Positions 49,540 to 57,430 of a stretch of 64,000 nt of DNA are shown in pieces. Below the pieces are notes generated by a model. It worked only from the letters and a program-made list of their open reading frames with translations. It did no database searches and was not told the DNA's origin. Within the stretch, counting starts at the first letter, position 1. Each line of letters starts with the position of its first letter. Origin of the DNA: Lachnospiraceae bacterium (GTDB taxonomy: Bacteria; Bacillota; Clostridia; Lachnospirales; Lachnospiraceae); contig WRAQ01000010.1 of the NCBI GenBank assembly GCA_009780115.1, forward strand, positions 1-64,000. Direction: 5' to 3'. Made by a program: the position numbers and the translations under genes.

Positions 49540-50394
49540 ATGGTTATGAAAGATTTTGGGAAAAGTTTCGGCTGGTTTTTGATGAGTACCTTACCGCTTG
49601 TCGCTAGTATCCTGATGCAAATAATTGTCGGCGGGATAGCGATGGCAATCCATGCTGTTATTGTGACTTTAAGAACAGGCATTGTTTATGGAGATTCAGA
49701 ATCTTTTATGGCAGCCTATATGGATAATGTGATGACCGTTGCAAGTACCGGCATCTTTGGTTATCATGCTGCTGCGACAGCGGCTTTTTTCTTATGGTAT
49801 TATCTGCTTTGTATCCGGCCAAACCGTGATATCCCAAGAACCGGCAAAATCCTGACCGCCCCAATGGTTGGCTGGTCGGTTGTAATTGGTATCACCCTTT
49901 GTGTTTTCAGTACCCAGATGGTTTATCTTGGCGAATATGTTGTACCTGACCGGATTGAACAGTTTTATGAGATGATTGAAAGTGCCGGGTTCGGAGTTAA
50001 TGGGCTGGCGATTATCGCAGCGGTTATTTTGGCCCCGATTGGCGAAGAATTATTATGCCGTGGTATTATCCAGCATTATGCCTTAAAAGCCTCCCGCCGT
50101 TTCTGGATTGCGAATGTGATTCAGGCGCTGATGTTTGGCCTGATGCATCTTAACTGGGTCCAAGGGACATATGCTTTCTTTATCGGCTTGGTTTTAGGCT
50201 GGCTCCGTCATCGTTACAAAACATTGTGGGTGCCGATTATTATCCATTTTGTGGTCAATTTTTCGACTTCATCCTGGTTGGGTTATCTATTGGAAGAAAT
50301 TCCCCGCAGCCTGACAGTTGACCTGGGCCTCTTTGGCCTTTCGATTGCGGCAACCGCCGGGGTTTTGGTAGTTATCGGCAAGGGAAAAGAATGA
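49540..50394 (+). CDS. CPBP family intramembrane metalloprotease (second)
   Basis: A 284-residue protein with about seven membrane segments. The three CPBP motifs are present: GEELLCRG (EExxxR-like, about 169-175), FGLMHLNW and IIIHFVVN. In this family these residues form the zinc site of an intramembrane protease. GAAGGAG precedes the ATG, and its stop overlaps the queH start (ATGA), so the two are coupled. The substrate is unknown. Confidence 0.85.
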   Translation: MVMKDFGKSFGWFLMSTLPLVASILMQIIVGGIAMAIHAVIVTLRTGIVYGDSESFMAAYMDNVMTVASTGIFGYHAAATAAFFLWYYLLCIRPNRDIPRTGKILTAPMVGWSVVIGITLCVFSTQMVYLGEYVVPDRIEQFYEMIESAGFGVNGLAIIAAVILAPIGEELLCRGIIQHYALKASRRFWIANVIQALMFGLMHLNWVQGTYAFFIGLVLGWLRHRYKTLWVPIIIHFVVNFSTSSWLGYLLEEIPRSLTVDLGLFGLSIAATAGVLVVIGKGKE

Positions 50395-51038
50395 AACCGG
50401 CAGAAACATTGACTATGAACAATAAAATAAAAACGCTTCTTTTGCATAGTTGCTGTGCCCCTTGCAGCAGTTACGTTTTGGAATATTTAGAAAATGATTT
50501 TTGTGTCACGGTCTTTTTTTATAACCCCAATATAACCAGCCGGCCGGAATATGAGCTTCGCCGTGATGAACAAAAACGGTTACCGGCATTACTATTTACA
50601 GAACCTCGCGGAACAGTGACTGTAGATAGTAACTGGTTTGCTCCTTTTTTCATCGAAGGCGATTATAAACCTGAAAGTTTTTATGATATAACCAAGGGTC
50701 TTGAAGCTTGCCCCGAAGGCGGAGAGCGGTGCTTTTGCTGCTTTGAGCTGCGGCTTAAAGAAACAGCACGAGTCGCATATGAGCGCGGGTTTGACTACTT
50801 TGCCACCACCCTCACCGTAAGCCCGCACAAGAACGCCGAAAAAATCAATGAAATCGGCAAGCAGGTTGCTGTTGAATACAACGGGCTATTATATTTACCC
50901 TCTGACTTCAAAAAGAAGGGCGGTTATCAGCGCTCTATCGAATTATCGAAAAAGTACGGCCTTTACCGGCAAAATTATTGTGGCTGCGAATTTTCCAGGT
51001 ATAGAAAGGAAGGCAAAAACATCTTGAAGTCACCTTAG
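50391..51038 (+). CDS. queH: Epoxyqueuosine reductase QueH
   Basis: A 215-residue enzyme reducing epoxyqueuosine to queuosine in tRNA. Cys motifs of the family are visible: HSCCAPCSSYVLEYL at the N-terminus, RCFCCFELRL in the middle, TLTVSPHKN, and YRQNYCGCEFS near the end, which hold the iron-sulphur cluster and disulphide. The start overlaps the preceding stop. The last about ten codons and the TAG stop are part of repeat element B8, so the C-terminus KEGKNILKSP is repeat-derived. Confidence 0.92.
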   Translation: MKPAETLTMNNKIKTLLLHSCCAPCSSYVLEYLENDFCVTVFFYNPNITSRPEYELRRDEQKRLPALLFTEPRGTVTVDSNWFAPFFIEGDYKPESFYDITKGLEACPEGGERCFCCFELRLKETARVAYERGFDYFATTLTVSPHKNAEKINEIGKQVAVEYNGLLYLPSDFKKKGGYQRSIELSKKYGLYRQNYCGCEFSRYRKEGKNILKSP

Positions 51039-51112
51039 GTCGCCTTCTTCCCGAGATAATATGTAAATTAGAACCAATTAGACCGTAGCAACGAAGAGTA
51101 TTTATTGCCTGA
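51010..51112 (+). repeat. Structured intergenic repeat B, copy B8
   Basis: AGGCAAAAAC at the left and TTTATTGCCT at the right pair; the core CCTTAGGTCGCCTTCTTCCC is conserved, and TTAGACCGTAGCAAC matches with GGTC/GACC. The left third encodes the end of QueH. Confidence 0.75.
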
Positions 51113-51135
51113 CTTACTAATATTAAGGAGCATAC

Positions 51136-52950
51136 ATGAAAAAATTTATTGACCAAATCAGCAGCGAAATCAAACAAGCCTTTTCTGTTTTAGGTTACAA
51201 TCCTGACCTCGGCAAGGTAACGGTTTCTAACCGCCCGGATTTGTGCGAATATCAATGTAATGGTGCGATGGCCGGGGCTAAGGAGTACCGGAAAGCACCA
51301 TTAGTGATTGCCAATGAAGTAGCGGAAAAATTAAAAGACAGCCGGGTTTTCAGTGAAATAAAAGTCGCCCCGCCCGGCTTTTTAAATCTTAAAGTAAAAC
51401 CTTCCTTTGTTTGCGCTTATCTTAAGCAAATGATAAAATCGCCGAAATTTGGCTTGGAAGAACCCAAACAACCGCTAACTATCATCGTTGACTATGGCGG
51501 TCCCAATGTCGCAAAACCGCTTCATATCGGCCACCTTCGTTCAGCGATTATCGGCGAAAGCATAAAGCGGATTATTCGCTATGCAGGCCATACTGCAATC
51601 GGTGATGTTCACTTAGGTGACTGGGGGCTGCAAATGGGTTTGATTATCGTGGAATTAAACGAACGCAAACCGGAACTAGTGTATTTTGACCCGGGATATG
51701 ACGGTGAGTACCCGGCCGAACCCCCCTTTTCAATTGCTGAATTGGGAGAGATATACCCATTTGCTTCGGCGCGTTCAAAAGTTGATGAAAGTTACCGCGA
51801 AAAAGCTTTACAAGCTACTTTTGAGCTGCAAAACGGGCGGATTGGATATCGTGCTTTATGGCAGCACATTATGCGTATTTCACTTGTTGATTTAAAGGAA
51901 AACTATCGCAATCTTGATGTTGATTTTGATTTGTGGAAAGGTGAATCCGATGTTCAAGACTTAATTCCGGCGATGATTGACAAATTTAAGGAAGATGGTT
52001 TTGCTTACCTTAGTAATGGTGCCTTTGTTATTGATATTAAAGAAGAAACCGATACCAAAGAAATGCCGCCGGGATTAATTGTCAAATCTGACGGCGCTTA
52101 TCTATATCTAACCACTGACCTTGCGACAATTTTAGAACGGATGAAAAATTATTCGCCGGAGATGATGATTTATACAACTGACAAAAGACAAAGTATGCAC
52201 TTTGAGCAACTTTTCCGCTGTGCCCGCAAGACCGGAATCGTACCACCCGAAATGAATCTTCGGTTCCTTGGTTTTGGTACGATGAACGGGGCTGACGGGA
52301 AACCATTTAAAACCAGAGACGGCGGAGTTATGCGCCTTGAAGATTTGGTATCATTAATCAATGAAGAAATGTACAAAAAAATCATAGCTAACCGGGATGT
52401 TTGTGAAGATGAAGCCCGCAAAACAGCTCAAATTGTCGGCCTTGCCGCATTGAAATATGGTGATTTATCGAATCAGGCAGCGAAAGATTATATCTTCGAT
52501 ATTGACCGCTTTACCTCTTTTGAAGGTGATACCGGCCCCTACATTTTGTATACCATTGTCAGGATAAAATCAATTTTGCAAAAGTATACCGAAGCTGGCG
52601 GGGTTATCAATAAAGAAGCCTTACTTGCGCCGGAAGAAATTTGCGCAAACGAAACCGGAGCGAGTGAGAAATCCTTTGCAAGCGATTTTGGGGATAAAGC
52701 CCTGATGCTTACTATCGCTGGTTTTAATGCCATGATTGAAACGGCTTACGAGGAAATTGCCCCTCACCGTATCGCCGCTTATATCTATGAATTAGCTAAT
52801 GCTTTGAATACTTTTTATCATCAAACCAAGATATTGACCGAGCCAGTCAATGAAAAACAAAATTATTATATTGCTTTACTTGATTTAACGAGAGATATTT
52901 TGGAAACCTGTATTGACTTGTTAGGTTTTTCGGCTCCGGAACGGATGTGA
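51136..52950 (+). CDS. argS: Arginyl-tRNA synthetase
   Basis: A 604-residue class I synthetase charging tRNA-Arg. An N-terminal Arg-tRNA domain (about 1-100) precedes the catalytic domain with PNVAKPLHIGHLRSAIIGES (HIGH motif near 130), and a KMSK-like GKPFKTRDGG segment, degenerate as in most bacterial ArgS. The C-terminal helical DALR anticodon domain follows (ETAYEEIAPHRIAAYIYELA). AAGGAG precedes the ATG. Repeat B8 lies before it and repeat A7 after it. Confidence 0.97.
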   Translation: MKKFIDQISSEIKQAFSVLGYNPDLGKVTVSNRPDLCEYQCNGAMAGAKEYRKAPLVIANEVAEKLKDSRVFSEIKVAPPGFLNLKVKPSFVCAYLKQMIKSPKFGLEEPKQPLTIIVDYGGPNVAKPLHIGHLRSAIIGESIKRIIRYAGHTAIGDVHLGDWGLQMGLIIVELNERKPELVYFDPGYDGEYPAEPPFSIAELGEIYPFASARSKVDESYREKALQATFELQNGRIGYRALWQHIMRISLVDLKENYRNLDVDFDLWKGESDVQDLIPAMIDKFKEDGFAYLSNGAFVIDIKEETDTKEMPPGLIVKSDGAYLYLTTDLATILERMKNYSPEMMIYTTDKRQSMHFEQLFRCARKTGIVPPEMNLRFLGFGTMNGADGKPFKTRDGGVMRLEDLVSLINEEMYKKIIANRDVCEDEARKTAQIVGLAALKYGDLSNQAAKDYIFDIDRFTSFEGDTGPYILYTIVRIKSILQKYTEAGGVINKEALLAPEEICANETGASEKSFASDFGDKALMLTIAGFNAMIETAYEEIAPHRIAAYIYELANALNTFYHQTKILTEPVNEKQNYYIALLDLTRDILETCIDLLGFSAPERM

Positions 52951-52953
52951 GAA

Positions 52954-53068
52954 AATTGAAGAGTTTATCTAAAATGTAGTGCAATGGCACGACATCAAAG
53001 ATAAACTAAACTTCAATTGGCAAATTTGCGCAAAATGGAACTCCTGTTTTGGCACAAAAGTTTGTAGT
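52954..53068 (+). repeat. Structured intergenic repeat A, copy A7
   Basis: AATTGAAG (52954-52961) pairs with CTTCAATT (53011-53018), AGTTTATCT with AGATAAACT, and ATGTAGTGC with GCACGACAT with one mismatch. Hairpin 2 is longer than in other copies (CAAATTTGCGC... GGCACAAAAGTTTG, 53020-53065). Confidence 0.78.
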
Positions 53069-53085
53069 TTTTGAAAGGGATAACT

Positions 53086-54258
53086 ATGATACCGGAAAAT
53101 ATTATCCAACATAGCTGTTTGAATGAAGGTAACAAAACCCGGCTTGCGGAAAAATTAAGAAAAGCCGCGCAGGGAAATGACATTACTGTCACTTTCATTG
53201 GCGGGTCAATTACCCAACGGTTTGATGCAGAAGCTCATGAATGTTACTGCCGTTTGACTGCGGATTGGTTTTGCCGCTCATTTCCTGACATAAATGTCAC
53301 ATATATCAATGCCGGAATCGGGGCAACCGGTTCTTATATCGGTGTTCACCGGGTTGATGATGATATCCTCAAATTTAACCCCGATTTAGTTTTCGTTGAG
53401 TTTTCCGTTAATGATACAGAGGATGGCCTCGCCCGGAATATTGAAGCTTATGATAATCTGCTTCGTAAAATTTGGTTTCATGAAAACAGCCCCGCAATTA
53501 TCACAGTCGCAATGACAATGGAAGATGGCTGGAGTTTTCAAGATGAGCATTTGAAAGTAGTAATGTATTATGATATTCCGATGATTTCTTATCGAAATGC
53601 AATTCTTACCGGCATTAATTCAGGAGTGATAAAATGGCCGGATATATCCGATGATGATATTCACCCGAATACAAATGGCCATCGGGTTTTATCCGAACTA
53701 ATTATTGCTTATCTAAAAGACGTGAAGCAGAAAAGCATCAGCGGGATTCAAAATAAAGAAAATGACTTCATCATCCCTTATACCACGGAAAAGTATATTC
53801 AGGCAACTTTAATCCGCTCCGGCACATATAACAGTAATAATGAGTGTTGTTGCAGAGGTCAAAACAAGGTTTTTGGAAAATTAATTTCTGCCGGGGGTTT
53901 TGAAACCAGTGATGAAGATTTTGGTAATCTGATTGGTTACTGGCAATTAGAAAGCAGAATGACTTTTGCCGTAAAGTGCCGGAATATCGGTTTACTTTAT
54001 GCGAAACTAAGTGAGGGCGGCGGTGATTTTACAGTTTTTGTCGATGGTATCAAAGTTGCAGATTTAAGCGCCGACTTTTCTGATGGCTGGGGCGATTATG
54101 TAGAGGCCGAAGAAATTTTTGCCGCTGAAGAAACGGCAGAGCATATTATTGAGATAGTGAAAACGCAAGATAGCTTAGCGCAGAAAGAAAATAATGCAGG
54201 GCAAAACAGCACCGGAAAGAACGGAATGGTACTAGTATCAGCCTTAGCGGTGAGTTGA
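53086..54258 (+). CDS. SGNH/GDSL-family hydrolase with C-terminal beta domain
   Basis: A 390-residue protein. Residues 1-210 are an SGNH hydrolase: block I FIGGSITQ with the catalytic Ser (about 39), GIGATGS (block II Gly), FSVND (block III Asn) and DDIHPNTNGH (block V Asp-His). The C-terminal part is beta-rich (FAVKCRNIGLLYAKLSEGGG), perhaps sugar-binding. Such enzymes remove acyl or acetyl groups from carbohydrates. No signal peptide is seen. The ATG at 53086 has AAAGGG upstream; a TTG five codons earlier is less likely. It is the last host gene before the prophage. Confidence 0.85.
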   Translation: MIPENIIQHSCLNEGNKTRLAEKLRKAAQGNDITVTFIGGSITQRFDAEAHECYCRLTADWFCRSFPDINVTYINAGIGATGSYIGVHRVDDDILKFNPDLVFVEFSVNDTEDGLARNIEAYDNLLRKIWFHENSPAIITVAMTMEDGWSFQDEHLKVVMYYDIPMISYRNAILTGINSGVIKWPDISDDDIHPNTNGHRVLSELIIAYLKDVKQKSISGIQNKENDFIIPYTTEKYIQATLIRSGTYNSNNECCCRGQNKVFGKLISAGGFETSDEDFGNLIGYWQLESRMTFAVKCRNIGLLYAKLSEGGGDFTVFVDGIKVADLSADFSDGWGDYVEAEEIFAAEETAEHIIEIVKTQDSLAQKENNAGQNSTGKNGMVLVSALAVS

Positions 54259-54260
54259 AA

Positions 54261-54337
54261 AATTCAAGGAGTAAGAAATGAAATATTGATAACTAACGGC
54301 AGCGTAATCAGGATTACGCCGCCGGAAAGTTAATCAT
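54261..54337 (+). other. Prophage junction candidate with truncated host reading frame
   Basis: CAAGGAG followed by an ATG at 54278 is a strong translation start, but the frame ends after three codons (MKY, TGA). A perfect-looking hairpin (GCGTAATC-AG-GATTACGC, about 54302-54319) follows. This is where host genes stop and minus-strand phage genes begin, so it may mark an attachment site within the 5' end of a disrupted gene. No second att copy or integrase is in the window. Confidence 0.35.
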
Positions 54338-54364
54338 AAAATAAGCGGTTAAGCCGCTTTATTT
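54338..54364 (-). terminator. Terminator of the prophage lysis cassette
   Basis: On the minus strand CCGCTT with AAGCGG and AT-rich outer arms form a stem around the lysin TAA stop (54349-54351), followed by TTTT. It ends the late phage transcript. Confidence 0.65.
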
Positions 54365-55041
54365 GTTAATTGGCTTTTTGTAGCCGGACCGACCAAACCG
54401 TCAACGGCCAGCCTATGATTACGCTGGAAAGTCAAAACTGCATCCTGTGTCCGCGGGCCCCAGATACCATCAACCACCAATGGATAACCAAGGTCATTGA
54501 GCTGCCATTGCAGCCACTGCACATGAACCTTGGGGCTGCCCTGCCTGATGGTTGGCGCCGGCGTGGGAAAGGGATTGTTTTTGCCGTGGAGAGCTGAACT
54601 CACTGACCCGGCTTGCGTAAGAAAGAGCACCCTTTCTGCTTCGCGGCGGCGGACAAGGCCGGCAAGAACCTGGCCGGCGGATTTATTATATAGAGGCATC
54701 GCCGCCGCAATCTGTGCTTTCGTCCGTTTGCCGTTTTGCGTAAGCTGGTTTATTGAGCCGACATTATAAGCAAAGCTAACCAACGCATCAAATTCGTTTT
54801 GGTTCCACTTATATGTAGGGTTAAATTTCATAACATTATTAATAAATCGCCGAATATCATTTTCTTTCCATTCCCTTGCTTGATTTTCGGTACATTTATC
54901 ACCTTTTTTAACCGCTGTGCCATTTGGATATCTAGTTGTGCCATAACCAATCGTCCAAACCCCGCCCGGGCATAGATATGCTTCACTGCGGTAACCCTCG
55001 AATTGCTTTATCAAGTTCCATCCCGTTTGACTTAGTTTCAT
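54349..55041 (-). CDS. Phage endolysin: GH24 lysozyme with peptidoglycan-binding domain
   Basis: A 230-residue lysin. The N-terminal glycoside hydrolase family 24 muramidase (1-145) has the catalytic pattern Glu-8-Cys-5-Thr: Glu15 in KQFEG, Cys24 and Thr30 in GGVWTIGYGTT. A C-terminal peptidoglycan_binding_1 repeat follows (about 165-228, WLQWQLNDLGYPLVVDGIWG, then VDGLVGPATKSQL). No signal peptide, so it would need the holin encoded just upstream. It is the last gene of the phage late operon. Confidence 0.93.
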   Translation of the reverse strand: MKLSQTGWNLIKQFEGYRSEAYLCPGGVWTIGYGTTRYPNGTAVKKGDKCTENQAREWKENDIRRFINNVMKFNPTYKWNQNEFDALVSFAYNVGSINQLTQNGKRTKAQIAAAMPLYNKSAGQVLAGLVRRREAERVLFLTQAGSVSSALHGKNNPFPTPAPTIRQGSPKVHVQWLQWQLNDLGYPLVVDGIWGPRTQDAVLTFQRNHRLAVDGLVGPATKSQLTNKAA

Positions 55042-55287
55042 TTATTTTTCCTCCATATACCGCTCAAATAATTTCATCGCGGCTTCTTCCTCATATACCC
55101 GGTTTTTTTCTTCACAATACTTGCCAAACCGGGCTTGGCCAAAGTAGCAAATCAGAGCGGCCAGCGTTGTTCTAATTAAATCTTGTGCCAGTTCCAAATA
55201 CTCTAGTTTTATGCATATGGTTATCCATACGATGCACGAAAGGCTGAAAAGGGACATAAATATTTTGCTGGTTTCTGTCTTTTTCAT
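55042..55287 (-). CDS. Putative phage holin
   Basis: An 81-residue protein with a short charged N-terminus, two hydrophobic segments (about 9-27, LFSLSCIVWITICIK, and about 38-52, RTTLAALICYFGQARF) and a charged C-terminal tail (EEEAAMKLFERYMEEK). It lies between a membrane-anchored coiled-coil protein and the lysozyme gene, 0-1 bases apart, the classical place of a holin that lets lysin out. The family was not recognised by sequence. Confidence 0.62.
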   Translation of the reverse strand: MKKTETSKIFMSLFSLSCIVWITICIKLEYLELAQDLIRTTLAALICYFGQARFGKYCEEKNRVYEEEAAMKLFERYMEEK

Positions 55288-55733
55288 TAAATAACCTCAC
55301 TAACATCAATCTTTTTAATAGTTGCCTCTTTGATTAAGCAAGCTTTTATATTATTGGAAGCGGCCTTTAATTCGCCTTTGTGATTTCCCTCCGCAAGGTG
55401 CCCGAGAATGACTTGTTGTGCTTCTAACATGATTGTCATAATGCGTTGCTGCGATTCTACTGCATCCGCCATTGATTTGATGCGCTTATTATCATTATCA
55501 AGCTTTTTACCCATAAGAGTGGATTGACAATTATTGTGATTTTCCTCCAAGGAATTAAGCTGCCTTTGGATAGCCGTCTGGCTGCCTTCAATTTCTTCTA
55601 ATCTAACTTTTGTCTCTTCCTTAAAAATCTCGTTCGGTGAATTTTTCTTAGCAATACGGCCCTGGTTGATAAGGTTTATACCAAGTAACAGATACCCCCC
55701 GGCGGCTGCAGCTATTGTTATCCATTCCGGCAT
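55287..55733 (-). CDS. Small membrane-anchored coiled-coil phage protein
   Basis: A 148-residue protein with one N-terminal hydrophobic segment (ITIAAAAGGYLLLGINLI, about 5-22) and a coiled-coil body (VRLEEIEGSQTAIQRQLNSL, then DAVESQQRIMTIMLEAQQ). Its stop overlaps the holin start. Proteins of this shape in phage lysis modules include XhlA-like holin partners and spanin-like proteins. An involvement in lysis is inferred from position only. Confidence 0.6.
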   Translation of the reverse strand: MPEWITIAAAAGGYLLLGINLINQGRIAKKNSPNEIFKEETKVRLEEIEGSQTAIQRQLNSLEENHNNCQSTLMGKKLDNDNKRIKSMADAVESQQRIMTIMLEAQQVILGHLAEGNHKGELKAASNNIKACLIKEATIKKIDVSEVI

Positions 55734-55753
55734 TTGAAATCCCTCTTTTCTTT

Positions 55754-56029
55754 TTAATTGTCGATGGTTGGATATTCATCATCAACCGGGATACGGTTGA
55801 CAAATTATTTTGGTATTTCTGATTCCGATTGTCTTACAAATTCAATCAATGAAACATCAACCAATTCGTCAACATCGGTTAAAGCATAAAGCTCTTCTAC
55901 GGTATATTCAGATTTATTAATATCGTCATCAATAAATCGTGTTGTAATGCAATGCGATAATATCATATGTTCTGTGTTTGTTTCGACATTCCTCACAATG
56001 TCACCATTATCATATTTAGTTTTTATCAT
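55754..56029 (-). CDS. Small phage protein, possibly interrupted by a stop
   Basis: The 74-residue frame runs from 56029 to a TAA at 55805-55807 (MIKTKYDNGDIVRNVETNTE... ESEIPK). Beyond that TAA the same frame continues for 16 codons, FVNRIPVDDEYPTIDN, before a second TAA at 55754. The tail looks like protein. Either the gene ended longer and acquired a nonsense codon, or the stop is read through. The start has GGAGAA upstream. Function unknown; it sits in the tail-fibre/lysis part of the prophage. Confidence 0.55.
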
Positions 56030-56038
56030 GTTTTCTCC

Positions 56039-56380
56039 TTAAGCTATAAGAATTAATCTCCATTGAATGCCGATAAAATTTACCCAAACTTCATTTGCCA
56101 TACTGCCGCTTGCAGATGTGCCGGAAACTGATACTTCTCCTGTCGTTTGGTTGTAAGTACGCGATGGATTTATTGTTCTGCTTCCATGTCCAGAACCATT
56201 ATTCGGATTTCTAGCAGTAGTAGCGTTAGCACTTGTCACATGTATAAAAAAGTTCTGGGCAGTTATTTTATCTTTATCTATTCCCAGACTTGCAACATTA
56301 TAAGTGCTGATATTTGCACCCAAATCTCTTATTATCTTTGACAAGTCAACTACATTGTTAGCATTCGTTCTTCCTCTCAT
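56039..56380 (-). CDS. Hypothetical phage protein
   Basis: A 113-residue protein, Asn/Ser/Thr-rich in the middle (NPNNGSGHGSRTINPSRTYN), with a hydrophobic C-terminus (VNFIGIQWRLILIA). The composition fits a surface or tail-tip structural protein. It starts 1 base after the preceding tail protein gene ends and 9 bases before the next gene. Not recognised. Confidence 0.55.
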   Translation of the reverse strand: MRGRTNANNVVDLSKIIRDLGANISTYNVASLGIDKDKITAQNFFIHVTSANATTARNPNNGSGHGSRTINPSRTYNQTTGEVSVSGTSASGSMANEVWVNFIGIQWRLILIA

Positions 56381-56381
56381 A

Positions 56382-56756
56382 TCAAATCACCCTTATCCTT
56401 ATCGTTGCAGTTACCGTACCGCTTGGAGTGTTTTTAGCCGTTAGCTCTATCCTTCCGGTATATGTTTCTACTGATACTTCTGCGGCGGAGGCTATGGTTA
56501 TAGTTGCAGCAGTAAAGTACACGTCTGCAAGGCTGTTGGCTGTGATTCGGCTATCGCTGATGATTGCCGTCAAGTTAGTGAATGTGAGATTCTGCTGATT
56601 AGTTAAGATAAAATCGTTAGCTATTTTGTTCTTTTCCGCCGCGCTAATAAACTGATTATTCGAATCAGTTAAAATTTGGCTTGCTGTTGTTTTGGGATAC
56701 AAAGTATCATATCCGCTTGCTGTTCTGATTTTTTGAGTATAATTACGATTTGCCAT
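56382..56756 (-). CDS. Tail-fibre-like phage protein (short)
   Basis: A 124-residue protein starting MANRNYTQKIRTASGYDTLY; this start has AAAGGAG upstream, and a longer in-frame start overlaps the next gene. The N-terminal 45 residues (GYDTLYPKTTASQILTD, then ISAAEKNKI) are related to those of the two neighbouring tail genes. The rest is beta-rich (FTNLTAIISDSRITANSL). Likely a tail or receptor-binding accessory protein sharing a common attachment module. Confidence 0.6.
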   Translation of the reverse strand: MANRNYTQKIRTASGYDTLYPKTTASQILTDSNNQFISAAEKNKIANDFILTNQQNLTFTNLTAIISDSRITANSLADVYFTAATITIASAAEVSVETYTGRIELTAKNTPSGTVTATIRIRVI

Positions 56757-56775
56757 ATATGTCTCCTTTCGAGTA

Positions 56776-57279
56776 TTAATTGTTTTCATCGTACCAAATA
56801 TCACCGACTTTGGGGCCGGCCGGCGTTGTTCTTCCAACGGTAATTACGGGTACGTTTAAGTCGCCTGCACCATGAGAATGGGTACTTGGTGCGGCACCGA
56901 CATTTGCTGCCGTGTGCGTATGGTTGGCTGCTGCCGCGCCGACATTTGCTGCTGTGTGCGTATGGTTAGATGCCGCTGCCCCGACATTTTCCGCCGTATG
57001 TGTGTGATTAGATGTAGCCGCTCCGACTTCGGCTGCTGTATAAGTCGGCTTATTAGCCGCTTTTGCCCATGCCGGTACATCAGATGACGGCAGACTTGCC
57101 GGGAAATCAGTTATCTGACTTCTGGTATGGTTATGTGTGGACGGTGCCGCCCCCTTTGCGATAGCTTCAACCTCATTGATTTTGGGGCTTAACCCTTCGA
57201 CCTGCCCCATACTGGTTTTTGGGTGAAGCGTGTCCCACCCCGCCCCATTGTTTGCCTTCATTGTAAAATTTTTGGCCAT
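56776..57279 (-). CDS. Tail-fibre protein with NHTHT repeats
   Basis: A 167-residue protein. The N-terminus MAKNFTMKANNGAGWDTLHP is almost the same as that of the larger fibre gene upstream. Residues 84-138 are four 14-residue repeats of the form ENVGAAASNHTHTA. HxH motifs in repeated fibre segments bind metal in T4-type trimeric fibres. The C-terminus GPKVGDIWYDE is a common phage tail ending. It probably forms a trimeric rod in the tail tip. AAAGGAAT precedes the ATG. Confidence 0.72.
   Translation of the reverse strand: MAKNFTMKANNGAGWDTLHPKTSMGQVEGLSPKINEVEAIAKGAAPSTHNHTRSQITDFPASLPSSDVPAWAKAANKPTYTAAEVGAATSNHTHTAENVGAAASNHTHTAANVGAAAANHTHTAANVGAAPSTHSHGAGDLNVPVITVGRTTPAGPKVGDIWYDENN
56866..57030 (-). 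repeat. Four 42-bp tandem repeats in a tail-fibre gene
   Basis: Units of 42 bases encode 14-residue repeats with NHTHT or THSHG. The units differ mainly at third codon positions and in a few residues. Confidence 0.8.
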
Positions 57280-57309
57280 TATAAGATTCCTTTCAAAATA
57301 GTTTTTAAT

Positions 57310-57348
57310 AAAAAAGTCCAGTCATTATCTTGGCAACTGGACTTTTTT
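57310..57348. terminator. Terminator inside the tail-fibre region
   Basis: AAAAAAGTCCAGT (57310-57322) pairs perfectly with ACTGGACTTTTTT (57336-57348), with A- and T-runs on both sides. On the minus strand it follows the 123-residue gene and would end or reduce transcription before the NHTHT fibre gene. Confidence 0.8.
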
Positions 57349-57430
57349 CATTTTCAAATCAGAATATATTTAGGTGATGATACTACGGATTTTTTTAACC
57401 CTCTTTTATCATGAAACTAATTAATTCTTA

